From contig NW_022204747.1 of the NCBI RefSeq assembly GCF_008831285.2, forward strand, positions 1 to 61,074: 61,074 nucleotides of DNA, read 5' to 3'. Position 1 is the first letter of the stretch; each line of letters opens with the position of its first letter. The notes beneath the pieces were generated by a model. It worked only from the letters and a program-made list of their open reading frames with translations. It was not told the DNA's origin and made no database searches. The stretch comes from Nymphaea colorata. Its lineage: Eukaryota > Streptophyta > Magnoliopsida > Nymphaeales > Nymphaeaceae. This document shows, in pieces, positions 10,762-21,532 of this stretch. The position numbers were made by a program, and so were the translations under genes.

Positions 10762-12215
10762 TCAGCTCTCATTCTCCTCCTGGATGTACAGCTCCTCCAC
10801 CAGCTTCTCTGCACGGTTGTAGTAACTTCTATACTTGTGCAGCTGGAAGGTTTTCCTGTTCAGACTCCTCACGTCCTTCACCAACAGCATGCCCTGCAGG
10901 TAGTGCTCCAGAGCTCTCAGCTCGAAGTCAGTCTTACCGTGGTAGTAGGGCAAAATGGGAATGCCGTTGTCCAACTGAGCTGCGTAGGAGTAGGCTGCGT
11001 TGTCGACCAGCACCATCTCAGACATGTCCCGGTCGATTACCCTCAAGTCCTTGCAGTACATGCCCTCTGGAGTCTGGTAGCAGTGCTCGCGGAACAGCCT
11101 GTGGTGGATGTAGCGGTCCTCGGGGTCCAGGTAGTCCAGCACCACGTTGGCGTAGCAGCTGTGGCTGGCAGTGAACACGATGATTTCGAAGTTTTTGCTG
11201 AGGTTTTCGAGGATTTCCTGGGCGTGGGGACGGATGTTGATGCCGGCCTCGATGACCTCGCCGGTGGGGAAGGTGATGGGCAGCTTGACGTCGAAGGGAG
11301 GAGTGAGGGTGTCGTTGCAGTGGATCAGCGTTTCGTCAAGGTCAAAAATGACAGTTTTTCTTCCTTTTTTATTGGATGGTTACCCTCGAAGCCCTCCCGG
11401 CGTGGAAGGTGGACCTGTCTCTGCCTCATCTCCTCATCAGAGGCGAATTGTGAATTCTCTAGTATCTTGAGGATGTGTAGGGAGGTGAGGAGGTGTTCCC
11501 TGCCGAGCGACTTATCGTCCTTGTAGCTCTTGATGATTTCGGAAATATAGTAGATGTTGTGTCTGGGCGAATAGGGGTCTTTATCGAAGGTATGCAGCTC
11601 CTTGTGCTCGGGAACGCTGGTGATGAACTCCTTCAAGTTCACCTTTTTATGCGCCTCCCTTTCCTAATTCCTCCTCCGCTCCTCCTCCCTCTGTTCCTCC
11701 CTTCGCTTCCTGGCCTCCAGGAGCTGCTGCTTCTCCTCCCTCTTCTTCTGGACGTGGCGCTTCATCTCTGCGATTTTGGACTCGATGAAGTTGAGCTTCT
11801 CATGCAGTTTCAGGTAATCTTTGTTCTCCTCCTCCTGCAGCCGCTTCTACTCGTTGAGGGAGGGACTGCTCGAGTTTTTATTCAGCTAACGACCGCGATC
11901 CCCCCGGCTCGCCGGCTTGTACTCCGGAGATGGATCCTCCTTCTACTTGCGCTGGTATCTGTTCGGCTATCGGTCCTCGTTCTCGCCGCTCTTGGGCCGC
12001 TTGATGGAGTTGTAAGCTGGACGGTTGTCTGCGCCTCTGTACCTGTTCATATCTGGCGAGTTGTGCTTCCGTGCCTCCTGTTGATCGCGATTGTTCTCTA
12101 GACGAGCTTTGATGGTTTCGTAGACGCGAGGCTGTCCAGCACGTGGCGAGTTGTTCTTGAGGAACCGATCCTAGTTTTGAGGCTTGGGGTAGTCCACTGT
12201 CTGTCGGGTTCGCAT
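10762..12215 (-). CDS. FCP1/SCP-type CTD phosphatase-like protein with long coiled-coil N-terminus
   Basis: A HAD-superfamily serine phosphatase of the small CTD phosphatase/Dullard group. The C-terminal half has the DxDx(T/V) motif FDLDETLIH, then IVFTASHSCYANVVLDYLDP and the late motif LVDNAAYSYAAQLDNGIPI. The N-terminal half (about 230 residues) is unusual: an Arg/Asn/Glu-rich disordered stretch, then a Lys/Glu/Arg coiled coil with six UAG codons read as Glu. One 20-nt intron at 11364-11383 lies just before the catalytic motif. Spliced length is 478 codons with no frame break. Its 5' end faces the PP2C gene on the same strand. Confidence 0.88.
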
Positions 12216-12350
12216 TTGAATAATTATTATCAATAAAATCTTTGGAATGTTCGCCAAATGCGCCCCCGAAGGATTGCCCTGAATGCCTGAGGGCGTATGG
12301 TCTTGCTGGATGGTGTGATAGTGGATGTGCGGGGAGTGATGATAAATATA

Positions 12351-13207
12351 TCAAAACTTGAGGATCATAACACTGACATTATCCTTGCTGCCGTTCATCT
12401 TGGCGTACTTGACGAGCGTGGCCGCCATGGTATTGGCCTGCTCCACTGACTTGCACAACTCCACCACTTTCTGGTCCTCGCAGACGTCCCACAAACCGTC
12501 AGAAGCTATCACTAAAAAGTTGGTCTTGTTGGTGATCTAGAACTCCTCGATGTCTGGGATGTTCGAAACGCCTTGCGTCTTTAGCTACAGGTCACCCAGA
12601 GCACGGGTTACCGCCAAAGATCCAGAGACCTCCCCTTTATGATTATTCCGCCCTCCTTTCTGAATAACGCGGGGAGTACTTGATTCGCTATATCTCGCTT
12701 TGGGTGGTTGGCTTGTGATCGACGCTCACTCTCTTTGCGACACCGTCAATGCTGAGAACAGCTCTCGTATCGCCCAAGTTAGCCACATAGCACATCCTTC
12801 TGGGTCCCTCCTTCCTCACGAAGACCAAACAGCAGGTACTGCCAGTATCACTCGCTCCAACCAGCTTCAATTGGTCGTCAGCCTTGGCTAGAGTACGGGT
12901 GATCACATCCTTTATGCTGCTTCCCTTCTTATCCAGTTCGCATTCGAAAATCTGTCTCGATGGAGTGGTACGTTCGGGATGACCTGAGAACAATATTCGG
13001 AGACTTGTCTTCCGCCGTGGCCGTCGAAGATGCCGAAGAGGCCTGAGCCGTCTCCGTTGAAATTGTCAACACACATGGAAACTAGGTGAGGAGAGCAGTA
13101 CAGTCCTCCATGTTGAGGCGGGAGGGGTAATTCTTATCCTCGTGGTATCCGATCTCCTTGACTGAGACTGCATTCTTGATGTGGAACTGGCTCGGCTTGA
13201 CGTCCAT
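12351..13207 (-). CDS. PP2C-family protein phosphatase
   Basis: A metal-dependent Ser/Thr phosphatase. All core motifs are present in order: NMED near the N-terminus, FGIFDGHGG, DTGSTC, NLGDTRAVL, VDHKP, SGSLAVTRALGD, ASDGLWDV and the terminal KDNVSVMILKF. Three 20-nt introns lie at 12660-12679, 12952-12971 and 13082-13101. The conserved Glu before Arg-Ile after DHKP is a UAG codon. Spliced length is one base short of 266 codons; the break is at AAAGGGG near 12637. About 265 residues is a compact PP2C without extra domains. Confidence 0.93.
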
Positions 13208-13382
13208 TATTTGATTTAATCAGATATTAAAACCCAGTTCTTTGTTGAGATTTGATGAGAGTACCACAGCGGTTATGCAGTTGCTTCTGCTTTTATTAGG
13301 CTGGTCTGGATAGGGGTGGGAGTATTGGAAGTCTATTTGGAATGCTGAGGTGACTTTCAATTTATAAGCCTGATAGATATCG

Positions 13383-13837
13383 ATGAAGCGGCTCGAGAAA
13401 TAGTTCGCACTAATCAAATAAAAAATGAAGGAACAGTAACGCTGTGTTAACATAGAGGAGTGGTCCCGAGTCTAAAGGAAAACCTCTACCACTGGTAGTT
13501 GCTAATCGCAGGCCCATTGGCAAGTCCCTACGAGGGATTTAATTTCATCTTAGACGTGGACTTTCCGGAGCAATTTCCCTTCAAGTTCCCCATGTTCAGG
13601 TTCCGTACTCCCATCTACCACCCGAACATCAAGGACGGCCTCATCTGCCAGGAGATGTTGGGAGAGAAGGAGTGGCTTCCCAACAAGAAGGTGCAGGACA
13701 TCGTGGAGACGATCCTGGGGATGCTGGCGCATCCGGACTGCTCGAGCGCGATCAACCTGGAGGCGGCGGGGCAGGTGAAGGAGGGCACCTTTTTCCAGGT
13801 GGCTCGGGAGAAGGCTCAAAAAGAGGCAATCAAGTGA
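13383..13837 (+). CDS. ubiquitin-conjugating enzyme E2
   Basis: Accepts ubiquitin or a ubiquitin-like protein from E1 on its catalytic cysteine. The start at 13383 restores the N-terminal helix (KRLEKEFALIKEKM). A 20-nt intron at 13436-13455 follows. Then come NLYHWELLIAGP, SPYEGFNFILDVDFPEQFP, the HPN motif (IYHPNI) and the active-site Cys in DGLICQEML, followed by WLPNKK. The UAG after HisTrp fits Glu or Gln. It is complete at 144 residues with no frame break. It converges on the B-box gene, with stops 43 bp apart, which could suggest a shared ubiquitin-related role but may be chance. Confidence 0.92.
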
Positions 13838-13880
13838 TCGAAGAGAGATTTGATACTAAGGGTAGAAGAGTAAAAATAGG

Positions 13881-14927
13881 TCATTTGACGTCGCGGTAGG
13901 CGGCGCGGCGGGGCTGCGTGGAGAGAGAATGGAGCTCGGGCTTGGATGCGGTCGGCGAGAAGGAGTAGACCCGCTGCGGAGACTCCTCCTTGTAGATCTT
14001 GTTGGAATAGCCTACGTTGCCGTGGTTGTAACCGACGCGACTCGCCTAAGTTCCGTTCTTCAGGTAGGCCAATGACTTCTCCGGGGTGTAGCTGCGTTCC
14101 AATTTTTAATATTTCTCCTCGTTGGGGTTCCCTATCTTGCTCCTCGCCAAGAAACGCGGTGACTTCGAGCGTTACTCGTGTCTTTCCCTCTCTCTATCCT
14201 GCCCCGACTCTATCCTAAACATCTTCGACAAAAGACTCGTGAACTGCCGCTTGAAGCCTTTGTTAACCTCCAACCGCGGAGAATAGCCGTCATTGGACTC
14301 TATAGGCAGATACATACTTGCTGGAAGGAGGCGAATTTGGAGTGCAAGGATTGAGTACGGGCTTGCGTTTCCTCCAAGAAGACTATGATGCTTCCCAGGA
14401 ATTTCTAAGTCTTGAGTGAGTCATAGAGGTCGTACAACTCCGCAGTGGCCTTGCTGAGATCCGCTTCCATCTTTTCAGTTTTGGAGAGTGAGAATACGCC
14501 CAATTCTTCATGCTTCTGGTGGAAGTGTTTAAATATTTCGTTCTACATCTGCGTGAACTCCTCATGGACCCAGTCGAAGACCATTTCCTTGGCTTTAGCG
14601 ATGGATTGCGTCACAAAGCCGTTCCAATTGTTCATGCGCTGCAGGATCTCACCCTGAGTCTAAGAGATCTTACCCGCTTGGCGTTGTCCTGCTAGAGCTG
14701 GGAAATGGCTGCGCACACCTGCTCCTTCACCTCGGCTACTGTCTCGTATATGCTGAAGTAGACCGGCTTCGTCTTCAGGTCTTGGTGGTATTGGGTGTGT
14801 TCGCGGATACAGGTCGGACACAGGGGCATTAGGCAGTTTTCTGAGTGGGGAGGCTGGTACTGTCCTTGCAGAAGTTAGTGATGACTTGTTCTGAGTGGTA
14901 GAGGCAGTATGCTTTGAGGTGGCTCAT
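13881..14927 (-). CDS. B-box zinc-finger coiled-coil protein
   Basis: The N-terminal B-box (residues about 8-40) has the zinc ligands in order: CLYH, then FC, NC, LCPTC and REHTQYH. A helical coiled-coil region of about 130 residues follows (KMEADLSKATAELYDLYDSL), then a basic Ser/Tyr-rich tail (NKIYKEESPQRVYSFSP). Three 20-nt introns sit at 14298-14317, 14654-14673 and 14841-14860. The spliced frame is 329 codons without any break. There is no RING finger upstream. Ciliates have large families of such B-box proteins; a ligase or scaffold role is inference. Confidence 0.88.
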
Positions 14928-15081
14928 CGTTTGTTAACTATAATTTGTTAGTATTATCGTTTTGGATTGAAGAAAAATCAATCCCATCAAAAGAATCAAT
15001 TTCAGAGTGGAATTTTAGGATATAAATCTGCAGTAATTGTATTAGTTACTTTTTCTAATGAATGAAACTATCAGAGAAACA

Positions 15082-15166
15082 GGGGTTGGGGTTGGGGTTG
15101 GGGTTGGGGTTGGGGTTGGGGTTGGGGTTGGGGTTGGGGTTGGGGTTGGGGTTGGGGTTGGGGGGG
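15082..15166. repeat. interstitial telomere array, GGGGTT repeats
   Basis: About 14 perfect GGGGTT units end in a run of seven G. The orientation is that of a right-hand chromosome end, so the array caps the sequence to its left. The 150 bp before it are AT-rich spacer, as expected just inside a telomere, while the sequence after it is immediately coding. See findings for the fusion or misassembly interpretation. Confidence 0.97.
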
Positions 15167-15399
15167 TAGCGTAGGAGAACATCAGCGAGGGCTACTCCAA
15201 GAAGCACCGACGCATCGACGACCCCATCCACAGCATCCGCATCGACTGCAAAATCCCACAGAACATCAAGTACAACGTCGGCTCCATGGACGTATTCAAC
15301 TTCGCTGAAGAATTGCAGAAGATACAACTCATCAAGTACGAAGACGTACTCAAATTGGAAAATGAATTCAATGAAGCCTTCGCCAACTTCAAGTATTGA
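15167..15399 (+). pseudogene. 5'-truncated gene, C-terminal fragment only
   Basis: An open frame runs from the last G of the telomere array to TGA at 15397-15399. It encodes about 75 residues (SKKHRRIDDPIHSIRID, then a Glu/Lys/Asn-rich helix ending NEFNEAFANFKY). Codon use and acidic helix look like a real C-terminus, but there is no ATG and the upstream part is replaced by telomere repeats. I do not recognise the family. It is either a gene cut by breakage or a chimeric junction in the assembly. Confidence 0.7.
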
Positions 15400-15522
15400 T
15401 CCATCACATACATATGCCCTTAAAGACTCAGAAACTATTATCCATAATTATTCATCAAACATAACCTGCAATTAACCGAGGGACGGGTCGGGACGATGGA
15501 TGGCATATATAATCCGAAGTGA

Positions 15523-16119
15523 TCACTTCTTCTTGTCCTCGTTGAGCTCTCTGGAAATAATCTTAATGAACTGGGCCTCGTTGACAGTCAGTTCCTCCTT
15601 TATGTTGTCCTTCTCCTCAATAGACTTGTTGTTCGCTCCGAAAATCAGCTGTTCGATCTGTTGTTCAGTCAGATCCTCCTCGAGGTCCTCGACCACCTTG
15701 GTGAGGCTGCGTTTGGTGATGACACGTGGCTCTCTGCTCTCGTCGACGAACAGCCTGTAGGCCTTCTGGATGTCTTCGTTGCTGTCCTTCTGACTCATCT
15801 TCACGATCATGATCTCCAGGAACTCCTGAAAGTCAATTTTGGTTTCGTCGAACTTCGCATTCTCTTTCCCGTTGCCCAAGTCCCGGATGAGGTTGCTGAT
15901 CTCCTCGTTGCTGGGATCAAAACCAAGCGCCCTGAGAACGACCTTCAGATTCTTTGCCTCGATGGTCCCCGAGCCAGAGATGTCGAAGAAGTCAAATGCC
16001 TTCTTGATTTCGTTCTTCTGGGAGGAGGTGAGGACTTGCTGGTTGTTGAGGATCTTCTTGCGGCTGGGCGCCTGCGTCACCGGTACGCTCGTGCCCTTCG
16101 CCTGCTGCTTTGATGCCAT
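15523..16119 (-). CDS. divergent centrin-like EF-hand protein
   Basis: An uninterrupted 198-residue frame without introns or reassigned codons. After a 40-residue polar N-terminus, the segment [20 protein letters not shown] with ALGFDP aligns with the first EF-hand of centrins, which organise basal bodies and contractile fibres. The calcium loop is altered: Ser at position 3 and Asn instead of Glu at position 12. The later loops are not recognisable as calcium-binding, although the spacing and helices ([12 protein letters not shown]) remain. It could be a structural, calcium-independent centrin relative. Confidence 0.78.
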   Translation of the reverse strand: MASKQQAKGTSVPVTQAPSRKKILNNQQVLTSSQKNEIKKAFDFFDISGSGTIEAKNLKVVLRALGFDPSNEEISNLIRDLGNGKENAKFDETKIDFQEFLEIMIVKMSQKDSNEDIQKAYRLFVDESREPRVITKRSLTKVVEDLEEDLTEQQIEQLIFGANNKSIEEKDNIKEELTVNEAQFIKIISRELNEDKKK

Positions 16120-16152
16120 TCTAAAACTTACTCAATCACTTAAATTATAACA

Positions 16153-17000
16153 TCACCGGCCCTTCTTCCCCCGGGTGGTAGTAGAGCCCTGCAAGAGATA
16201 CTTCTCGTGCGCGTCCAGCAACTCGTGCATCTTCTAGGCGAACTGCTCCCGCTAGAAGTCCTATCCTAAAAGCTAGTTTCTCAGTCGCTGGTTTTCGAGT
16301 GAGAATTCGGAGCCGTTACAATGCGAATTTTCCTTTACTTCTTCGCCTTTGCCGGTTCGGGTGGTCTTGCGCTTGTTGGAAACTCGACTGCCGTTGTTTC
16401 CCTTCGCGTTGCTTTACAATTCCTAAGTTATTGCCTATTTACATAACCGTTGGGGATTTAATTGACTGCGTCCCTCCCTCCATATTTATCGAAAAATTGC
16501 AGAGAGGAGAGGGCGCAGAGAAGGGATTGGCTTCTGTGGGATTGAAGGATATGGACAAGCTTTTGGATGCTTAGCTAGACCTATCTTTGGCAAATGGTCA
16601 TAAGCTGTCTTGATGAAACTTAAGGATTGGCACATTAAACACTCACTTTTTCGTATTCTTTCTTTCCCCGTACTCCTTGGGATGCAGTTGAACCCAAATG
16701 CAAGGGCTTTTCCCCTTTTGTGCGTAAACTAAAATCCGCAATCCTCCTAAAGGCGAGCCGCTTGTGTTTGGCAAATCTATCTCAATCCAAATCTTACAAT
16801 TTTTTAATGTTTTGCGTGAAGTTCTTGAGATTCTTCTCCACGACCAGGCAACCGAAAACGCGACTAATCTGATTATTCTTTCCCAAGGTGGAATTGTGCA
16901 AGGTGAAAGAGGTGAGGTTTTGCGCGGAAGGAGGAGCCCACATATTCTCCGCCCGATGGGCCCTGTTCTTAATGATGAGGTTGTATGGCACCGTTTCCAT
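16153..17000 (-). CDS. hypothetical protein, basic/coiled C-terminus
   Basis: The ATG at 17000 opens a clean segment (SRVFGCLVVEKNLKNFTQN). The 3' end is also clear: KENSHCNGSEFSLENQRLRN, then FEREQFAEKMHELLDAHEKY, ending at TGA 16153-16155, with UAG read as Glu. Between them (16350-16790) the frame shifts at least twice and the exact path is unclear; a 21-nt GT-AG segment near 16788-16808 could be an intron. Possibly two genes. Family unknown. Confidence 0.4.
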
Positions 17001-17052
17001 TTGAATTACCAGCTATATGATAATCCGAATTGTACAAATTATAAATAATCAG

Positions 17053-17883
17053 TCAGATGGCCTAAAGGGTCAGGTGCAACAGCTTATCGTAACTGTTACC
17101 CATAATGATCGCACCCACTAAGTTGTAAAATAAACGGTAGTCCAATCCGCTCATCATCTTCCCCCCTCCTTCCTATTTCACTATCGTCACGATCGACTTT
17201 AAAAGCCCTGTGTATTTCAACGATCTCTGTGATGCCACTTTGGTAAAAGCGACATCGAAGGGATGCGATATGATCGTGGCGAGGATGGCACCAGCGAAGA
17301 AGAGATGGTATTTGCGGTTGTGGTCCTGCTTGATCCACTCCTTGTTTTGCTATAGGAGCATGCTGACGATCCACATGTATGATGAGCGCGAGGTGAGATC
17401 CCTGAGCACTGAAAAAGAAGCAGCCACCGGGAATATCTTTCTCGTCACGTCCAGCTTCATCTCAGTGTTTCCCATCTGCGTGCTTATCTTGCTCATATCC
17501 ACAAAGGTCTTGAGCAATCCTTCTGCTGCCACCCCCAGGAAGAAGTTTTGCTGGCCGAGGGTGAGGAAGCACATGTTTCCGATTATTATGGAGAGGTATC
17601 CCTTGAAGAAGCCGAGGTAGGGCGTGAGCGTATTGACCTTGTTTGCTTCGAACCTGGCGACGTCGTGCACCTTGCTGCGAGCCATTTTGCGAACCTTGAT
17701 GCAGTCCAGGGGATATGCGACGATGTGGATGAGGGAGGAGAGGAGGCCGGTGGCTACCACCTTGTGGATGATCATCGGCTACTTCTACACTTGCGGGATG
17801 GGCGTCCTAAGATGCGTTTGATGGTGTCTTCGCATGATGTGCGACTTCTACAGCATCTTGACGTAGGCTGGATCGTCCTCCAT
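17053..17883 (-). CDS. mitochondrial carrier family protein
   Basis: An inner-membrane solute carrier of about 276 residues in one unbroken frame with no intron. Two carrier signatures are visible: VAYPLDCIKVRKM (residues about 60-72) and SHPFDVAFTKVASQ (about 185-198), the latter followed by IVKEEGGGKMMSG as expected after the third-repeat helix. The remaining repeat is divergent. Several hydrophobic segments (GYLSIIIGNMCFLTL, LFFAGAILATII) fit six helices. The substrate cannot be read from the sequence. Confidence 0.82.
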
Positions 17884-18076
17884 GATTAAAAATTAAATTA
17901 TGAGCCTTGCAAATCCGACTAAACTTGAAGCCAAGGATTTTTATCAGATTTTGATGATGGAAATGATGGAAAATTTCTTGCATTTTTGCTAATGGGACGA
18001 TTGAAAAATTGTCTACAGGGGTATTGGTTTGATTATTTTTTACTTGAAGTGGATTAGCAATTACAAACATTTTGAT

Positions 18077-18527
18077 ATGAGTATGGAGAAAGAGAAGGAA
18101 AGAGATGTGTTCGAGGAGCTGGACCTCAACTTCAACCGAACTATAGCACGGATTATCGAGGCACAATAGCGTCAGTAAATCGCTGAGACCGCGAATGTAT
18201 TGTCACTAATTTTTGCATAACTGATGGAGGCCGCCACTAAGAGAATTGCAGCTCTACAAGATGTAAATGATAGGCTATATAGGAAAACAGAGAACTCAGG
18301 GATGAGATTTCGGATTTAAAAGGAGAGCGGCAGCAAGGAATGACCGGACCCATCGTCCAAGACATCATTGATCAAAACCCACAAAAGCAAAGAGTACAAC
18401 ATCACTCTATGGGGAATTTGGGGTTCAAACCAAAGCCTCAGTCCGAAATGACGAAGAAAGTTGAAGATGCTATAAAAAAACAAAAGAACTGATCGAGAAA
18501 CAGAAAAAGAGGAAAAATGATTCTTGA
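18077..18527 (+). CDS. short coiled-coil protein, about 150 aa
   Basis: Starts MSMEKEKERDVFEELDLN, continues as a helical, acidic/basic coil (IAETANVLSLIFAELMEAAT, ELRDEISDLKGERQQ), then a Pro/Gln-rich linker and a lysine-rich end (KELIEKQKKRKNDS). Two single-base frame breaks lie near 18298 and 18485. It is divergent from the carrier gene, with about 190 bp between the two starts. Family unknown. Confidence 0.55.
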
Positions 18528-18560
18528 TATTCGAATCTAATCTTTTATCTTTGATTAAAT

Positions 18561-19268
18561 GCTCTAGAGTTGAAAGCTGCCATAGGAAACATTAAGAGGA
18601 GTCATATTCATAGGCATCTTGGCTTAACTCCTTAGTTTCCTAGCATAATTATTCCCATGCTAAATCGGTTGAACACAAGTCGCAAATCGAAGTCTTTGCA
18701 GAAACTCTAATTTGAATATGGTGAGGACCTGTTGGACGTGCAGGAAGCGAAATAGTCTCTACTCCTTGCTTGTATTTGTTCATGACCATGCTGTTTGAGG
18801 GTGGAGGAGGGATGTATTAAAATAATAAAAAATCAGCGTATTTGTTTCTCTTTGTGTTCCTCTTCAACGCCCACAGGTACACAGGTCCATTCGTTAGCTT
18901 TCATATGCTTCCTTAAAGGCTCTGGAGTTGAAAGCTGCCATAGGAAGTGTTAAGAGGAGTCATATTCATAGGCATACTGGCTTAACTCCTGAGTATCCTA
19001 GCATTTTTATTCCCATGCTAAATCGATTGAAACCCAACCAGAAATCGAAGTCCTTACGAAAACTCTAATTTGAATATGGTGAGGACCTGCTGAACCTGCA
19101 GGAGGCAAAGTAGTTTCTATTCCTTGCTAATATTTTGTGATGGCTTATAGTATTTGAGGGTGGAGGAGGGATGGATTGAAATAATCAAAAATCAGCGTAT
19201 TTGTTTCTCTTTGTGTTCCTCTTCAGCACCCACAGGTTACGCAGGTCCTTTCTGTAATTTTCATCATA
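18561..19268. repeat. tandem direct duplication, period 358 bp
   Basis: Copy A (18561 to about 18905) and copy B (18919 to about 19268) align along their whole length with scattered substitutions and small indels. Shared landmarks include GAGTTGAAAGCTGCCATAGG, CATATTCATAGGCAT and CAGCGTATTTGTTTCTCTT. Copy B contains the last ~30 codons and the stop of the minus-strand gene at 19185-19861. Copy A carries a decayed, frame-disrupted version of that gene end. Confidence 0.93.
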
Positions 19269-19861
19269 GACCTTGCCCAGGACAATCAAGTGCCGCGTCT
19301 ATTCCATCTTCCTGCGTTCAAGTTTTATCCGTTCGTAAGTGAGATCCGCCTAGACCTTCTCATCCTTTGAACGCTCGTATTCTATCTGTTTGTTTTTGCT
19401 TGCATTAGTTGGCAGTTTTCCTTTGTTTGCCTTGGACAAAAGATTCGGCAAATTATTCTTTGCTGAGAACTGTAATTGTATTTTGACTTTGGACTCTTGG
19501 GAGACCGAAAAGTGGATGCATTGTATGACTTTAGTTGCTCAGAGGGGAGGGATCTTAGTTTAATTTTATTGCTTTTGTCAGGACTATCCATGAGGTATTT
19601 GACTGGCATCAGCCTGGGCTGTGACTGTTGCGCATAGAACGTCTCGGCCATTTCAGCATTGGTGGTGGGATGCTCATCCTCGGACTCGTCGTTTTCGAGG
19701 GTTTTGAGGTGGCGGATGGATGAATCTAGCTTGCTCTGGTACTGCTTCATCTCGTGACTCTTCTGCATGAAGTACCTGGCTGCCTATCTTATGAGCTAGC
19801 GGTCACTGCACTGGCTGAGGATGCGGCAGATCCCTCGCCGAGGCTCCTATGCGATTTACAT
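19185..19861 (-). CDS. hypothetical coiled-coil protein, about 225 aa
   Basis: Starts at the ATG at 19861 (MEIAEEPRRGICRILSQCSD). A helical region follows (REAARYFMQKSHEMKQYQ), then a disordered Ser/Lys/Pro middle (TFRSPKSPKSKYNYS) and a strongly helical end (DLTYERIKLERRKMEETRHL) closing in KRNKYADF. Four UAG codons are read as Glu. One break near 19455 needs an extra base. The 3' end lies in copy B of the 358-bp tandem duplication. Family unknown. Confidence 0.6.
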
Positions 19862-20257
19862 TATAATCGGGAATCAATTTATCAACGAGGAAAGCGATTA
19901 TGAAGTATGGAGGTATGATGTATAATGATTTGATTGATGGCATTTTCTGTAATGGTTGGTATGAGAAGGGATAATTCTATATTCTATCGATAAAGTAAAA
20001 AATCTCATTTATTTAAATATATGCATCATTCGTTAAATTCTAACTATGATAAATTAATGTCATTATTCAACTTATCTCTCTATATTCTCAAACAATTAGA
20101 ATTTTTATTTAGCAGGTAAATTTTAGCTTTATGTTTATAATTTATATTCTGCATGTATTCTTGAGTCAAAATATAAAAGTTGATTTGAGCTGATAGAAAA
20201 GAGTGACAGTATATATGTTTAAACAATCGTTAGTAATGGTAAGATTATCTTCTTCGT
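19862..20257. other. AT-rich spacer
   Basis: Very AT-rich region of about 400 bp between two divergently transcribed genes. It presumably holds both promoters; no repeat or ORF stands out. Confidence 0.5.
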
Positions 20258-21431
20258 ATGAGCAAACAAGCTAACCAAACTAAGTAAGTTCCCAAGCCAG
20301 TTTTGGATGAGGAAAACGAACCATTTTTGCGCTCCTTGCATAAAAAGGTGAGAAACATAAACAAAAAATTGGCATAGATCGCTGAACTATAAACCAAGGC
20401 TACTCTCAAACCCGAACAACTCAAAAAGATAGACAGAAAAGAAACACTCATCCAAGAACGCAGCCGCATCCAAGACGCAGCTGCTCTCTTCCGTTAAACA
20501 TATGCTGAAAACTATCCATTCTACAGAGCTGCACAACTCAAGAATTAGAGACAATAGCTAGAGGCATTGCCTTATATCATTCAACAGACATTAAACCCTC
20601 ATACGATATAATTGATCTGCTTTGGGAATAGATAAGTAAGAATCGTCCAGATTAAACCCTCAACGAGGCCATCCAAAGCATCTATGCAAAACTCTAGTTT
20701 TTTGCTAATCAAAAATAAACACAAAAATCTCTCATTTAATTTGTGGAGAAGCACGGAAACGAAAAAATAAGGCCACCTACTATTGAGCAATAAAGGTTGA
20801 AGCACCTGAAGCCAAGCCATAACCATTACCTGCCCAAGAATTAGAGTCATGACTGTTGTACAAACTGAAGCAAAAGTAGAAATCTAAGAGAAATTTGAGG
20901 CCAAGGAGGCAGAAGTGACGACCTAAACCAATCCTATTGTTACAGCTGATGCTAAAGCTGAATAAACTCCTGCTAAAGCTGAAGTGAAGGACGAACAAAA
21001 CACTGCAACTACTGTTTCAGAAGAAAAGCCTGAAGAGAAGGTAAGGACTGGCGAAGACAGAAGAGATGGCGAAAGTAGCGAGACAACAGGAATCGAGGCC
21101 AAGATCATCCAAGGGCTATCGTGGTGAAAGAGATGGGTATAGAGGAGGGCAAAGAGGAGAATATCGACGCAAGGATTATCGGGAGACTGGTGAAAGACGG
21201 CAATACAGGCCAAAGTACGAACAAAGAGAGCCTGAGCATAAGGAAGAGAACGGCAACTCTGATCCCAATTCTGAAGTCCGTAACTTCAGAAAAGAGTAAA
21301 TCCGTCAGCTCGAGGAAGATGGTTTCATCGTTGTCGGAAAGGTCAAGCCAAAGCCTAAGTACGAGATCCGTTCCATCTACGATAGGGAATATGGAAAGAA
21401 TCCTCATTACCACAACTCGACCAAAAACTGA
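20258..21431 (+). CDS. RG/RGG-rich, coiled-coil, caprin-like RNA-binding protein (tentative)
   Basis: The N-terminal ~130 residues form a helical domain (RSLHKKVRNINKKLAEIAEL, KPEQLKKIDRKE) that recalls the caprin homology region. An Ala/Glu/Thr-rich acidic linker follows, then an Arg/Gly/Tyr-rich segment (GYRGERDGYRGGQRGEYRRK) typical of RNA-binding disordered tails, and a conserved-looking end (EEDGFIVVGKVKPKPKYEIR). Many UAA and UAG codons decode as Glu. Two or three single-base breaks (near 20610, 20870, 21060). The caprin relation is a pattern judgement; RNA binding is inferred from the RGG composition. Confidence 0.6.
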
Positions 21432-21532
21432 TTAAGTCTAGCCTATTTCATCAAAAAATACTAAAGCGATTTTTTCAAGATAGACATTTATAATTAACTG
21501 CCATTTTAAGTTAAATATTGAAAATCAGGAGC

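Noticed and set aside
11493-12101. Long plus-strand frame rich in Leu/Val
   Set aside because: It is the antisense shadow of the Glu/Lys-rich coiled coil of the CTD phosphatase gene.
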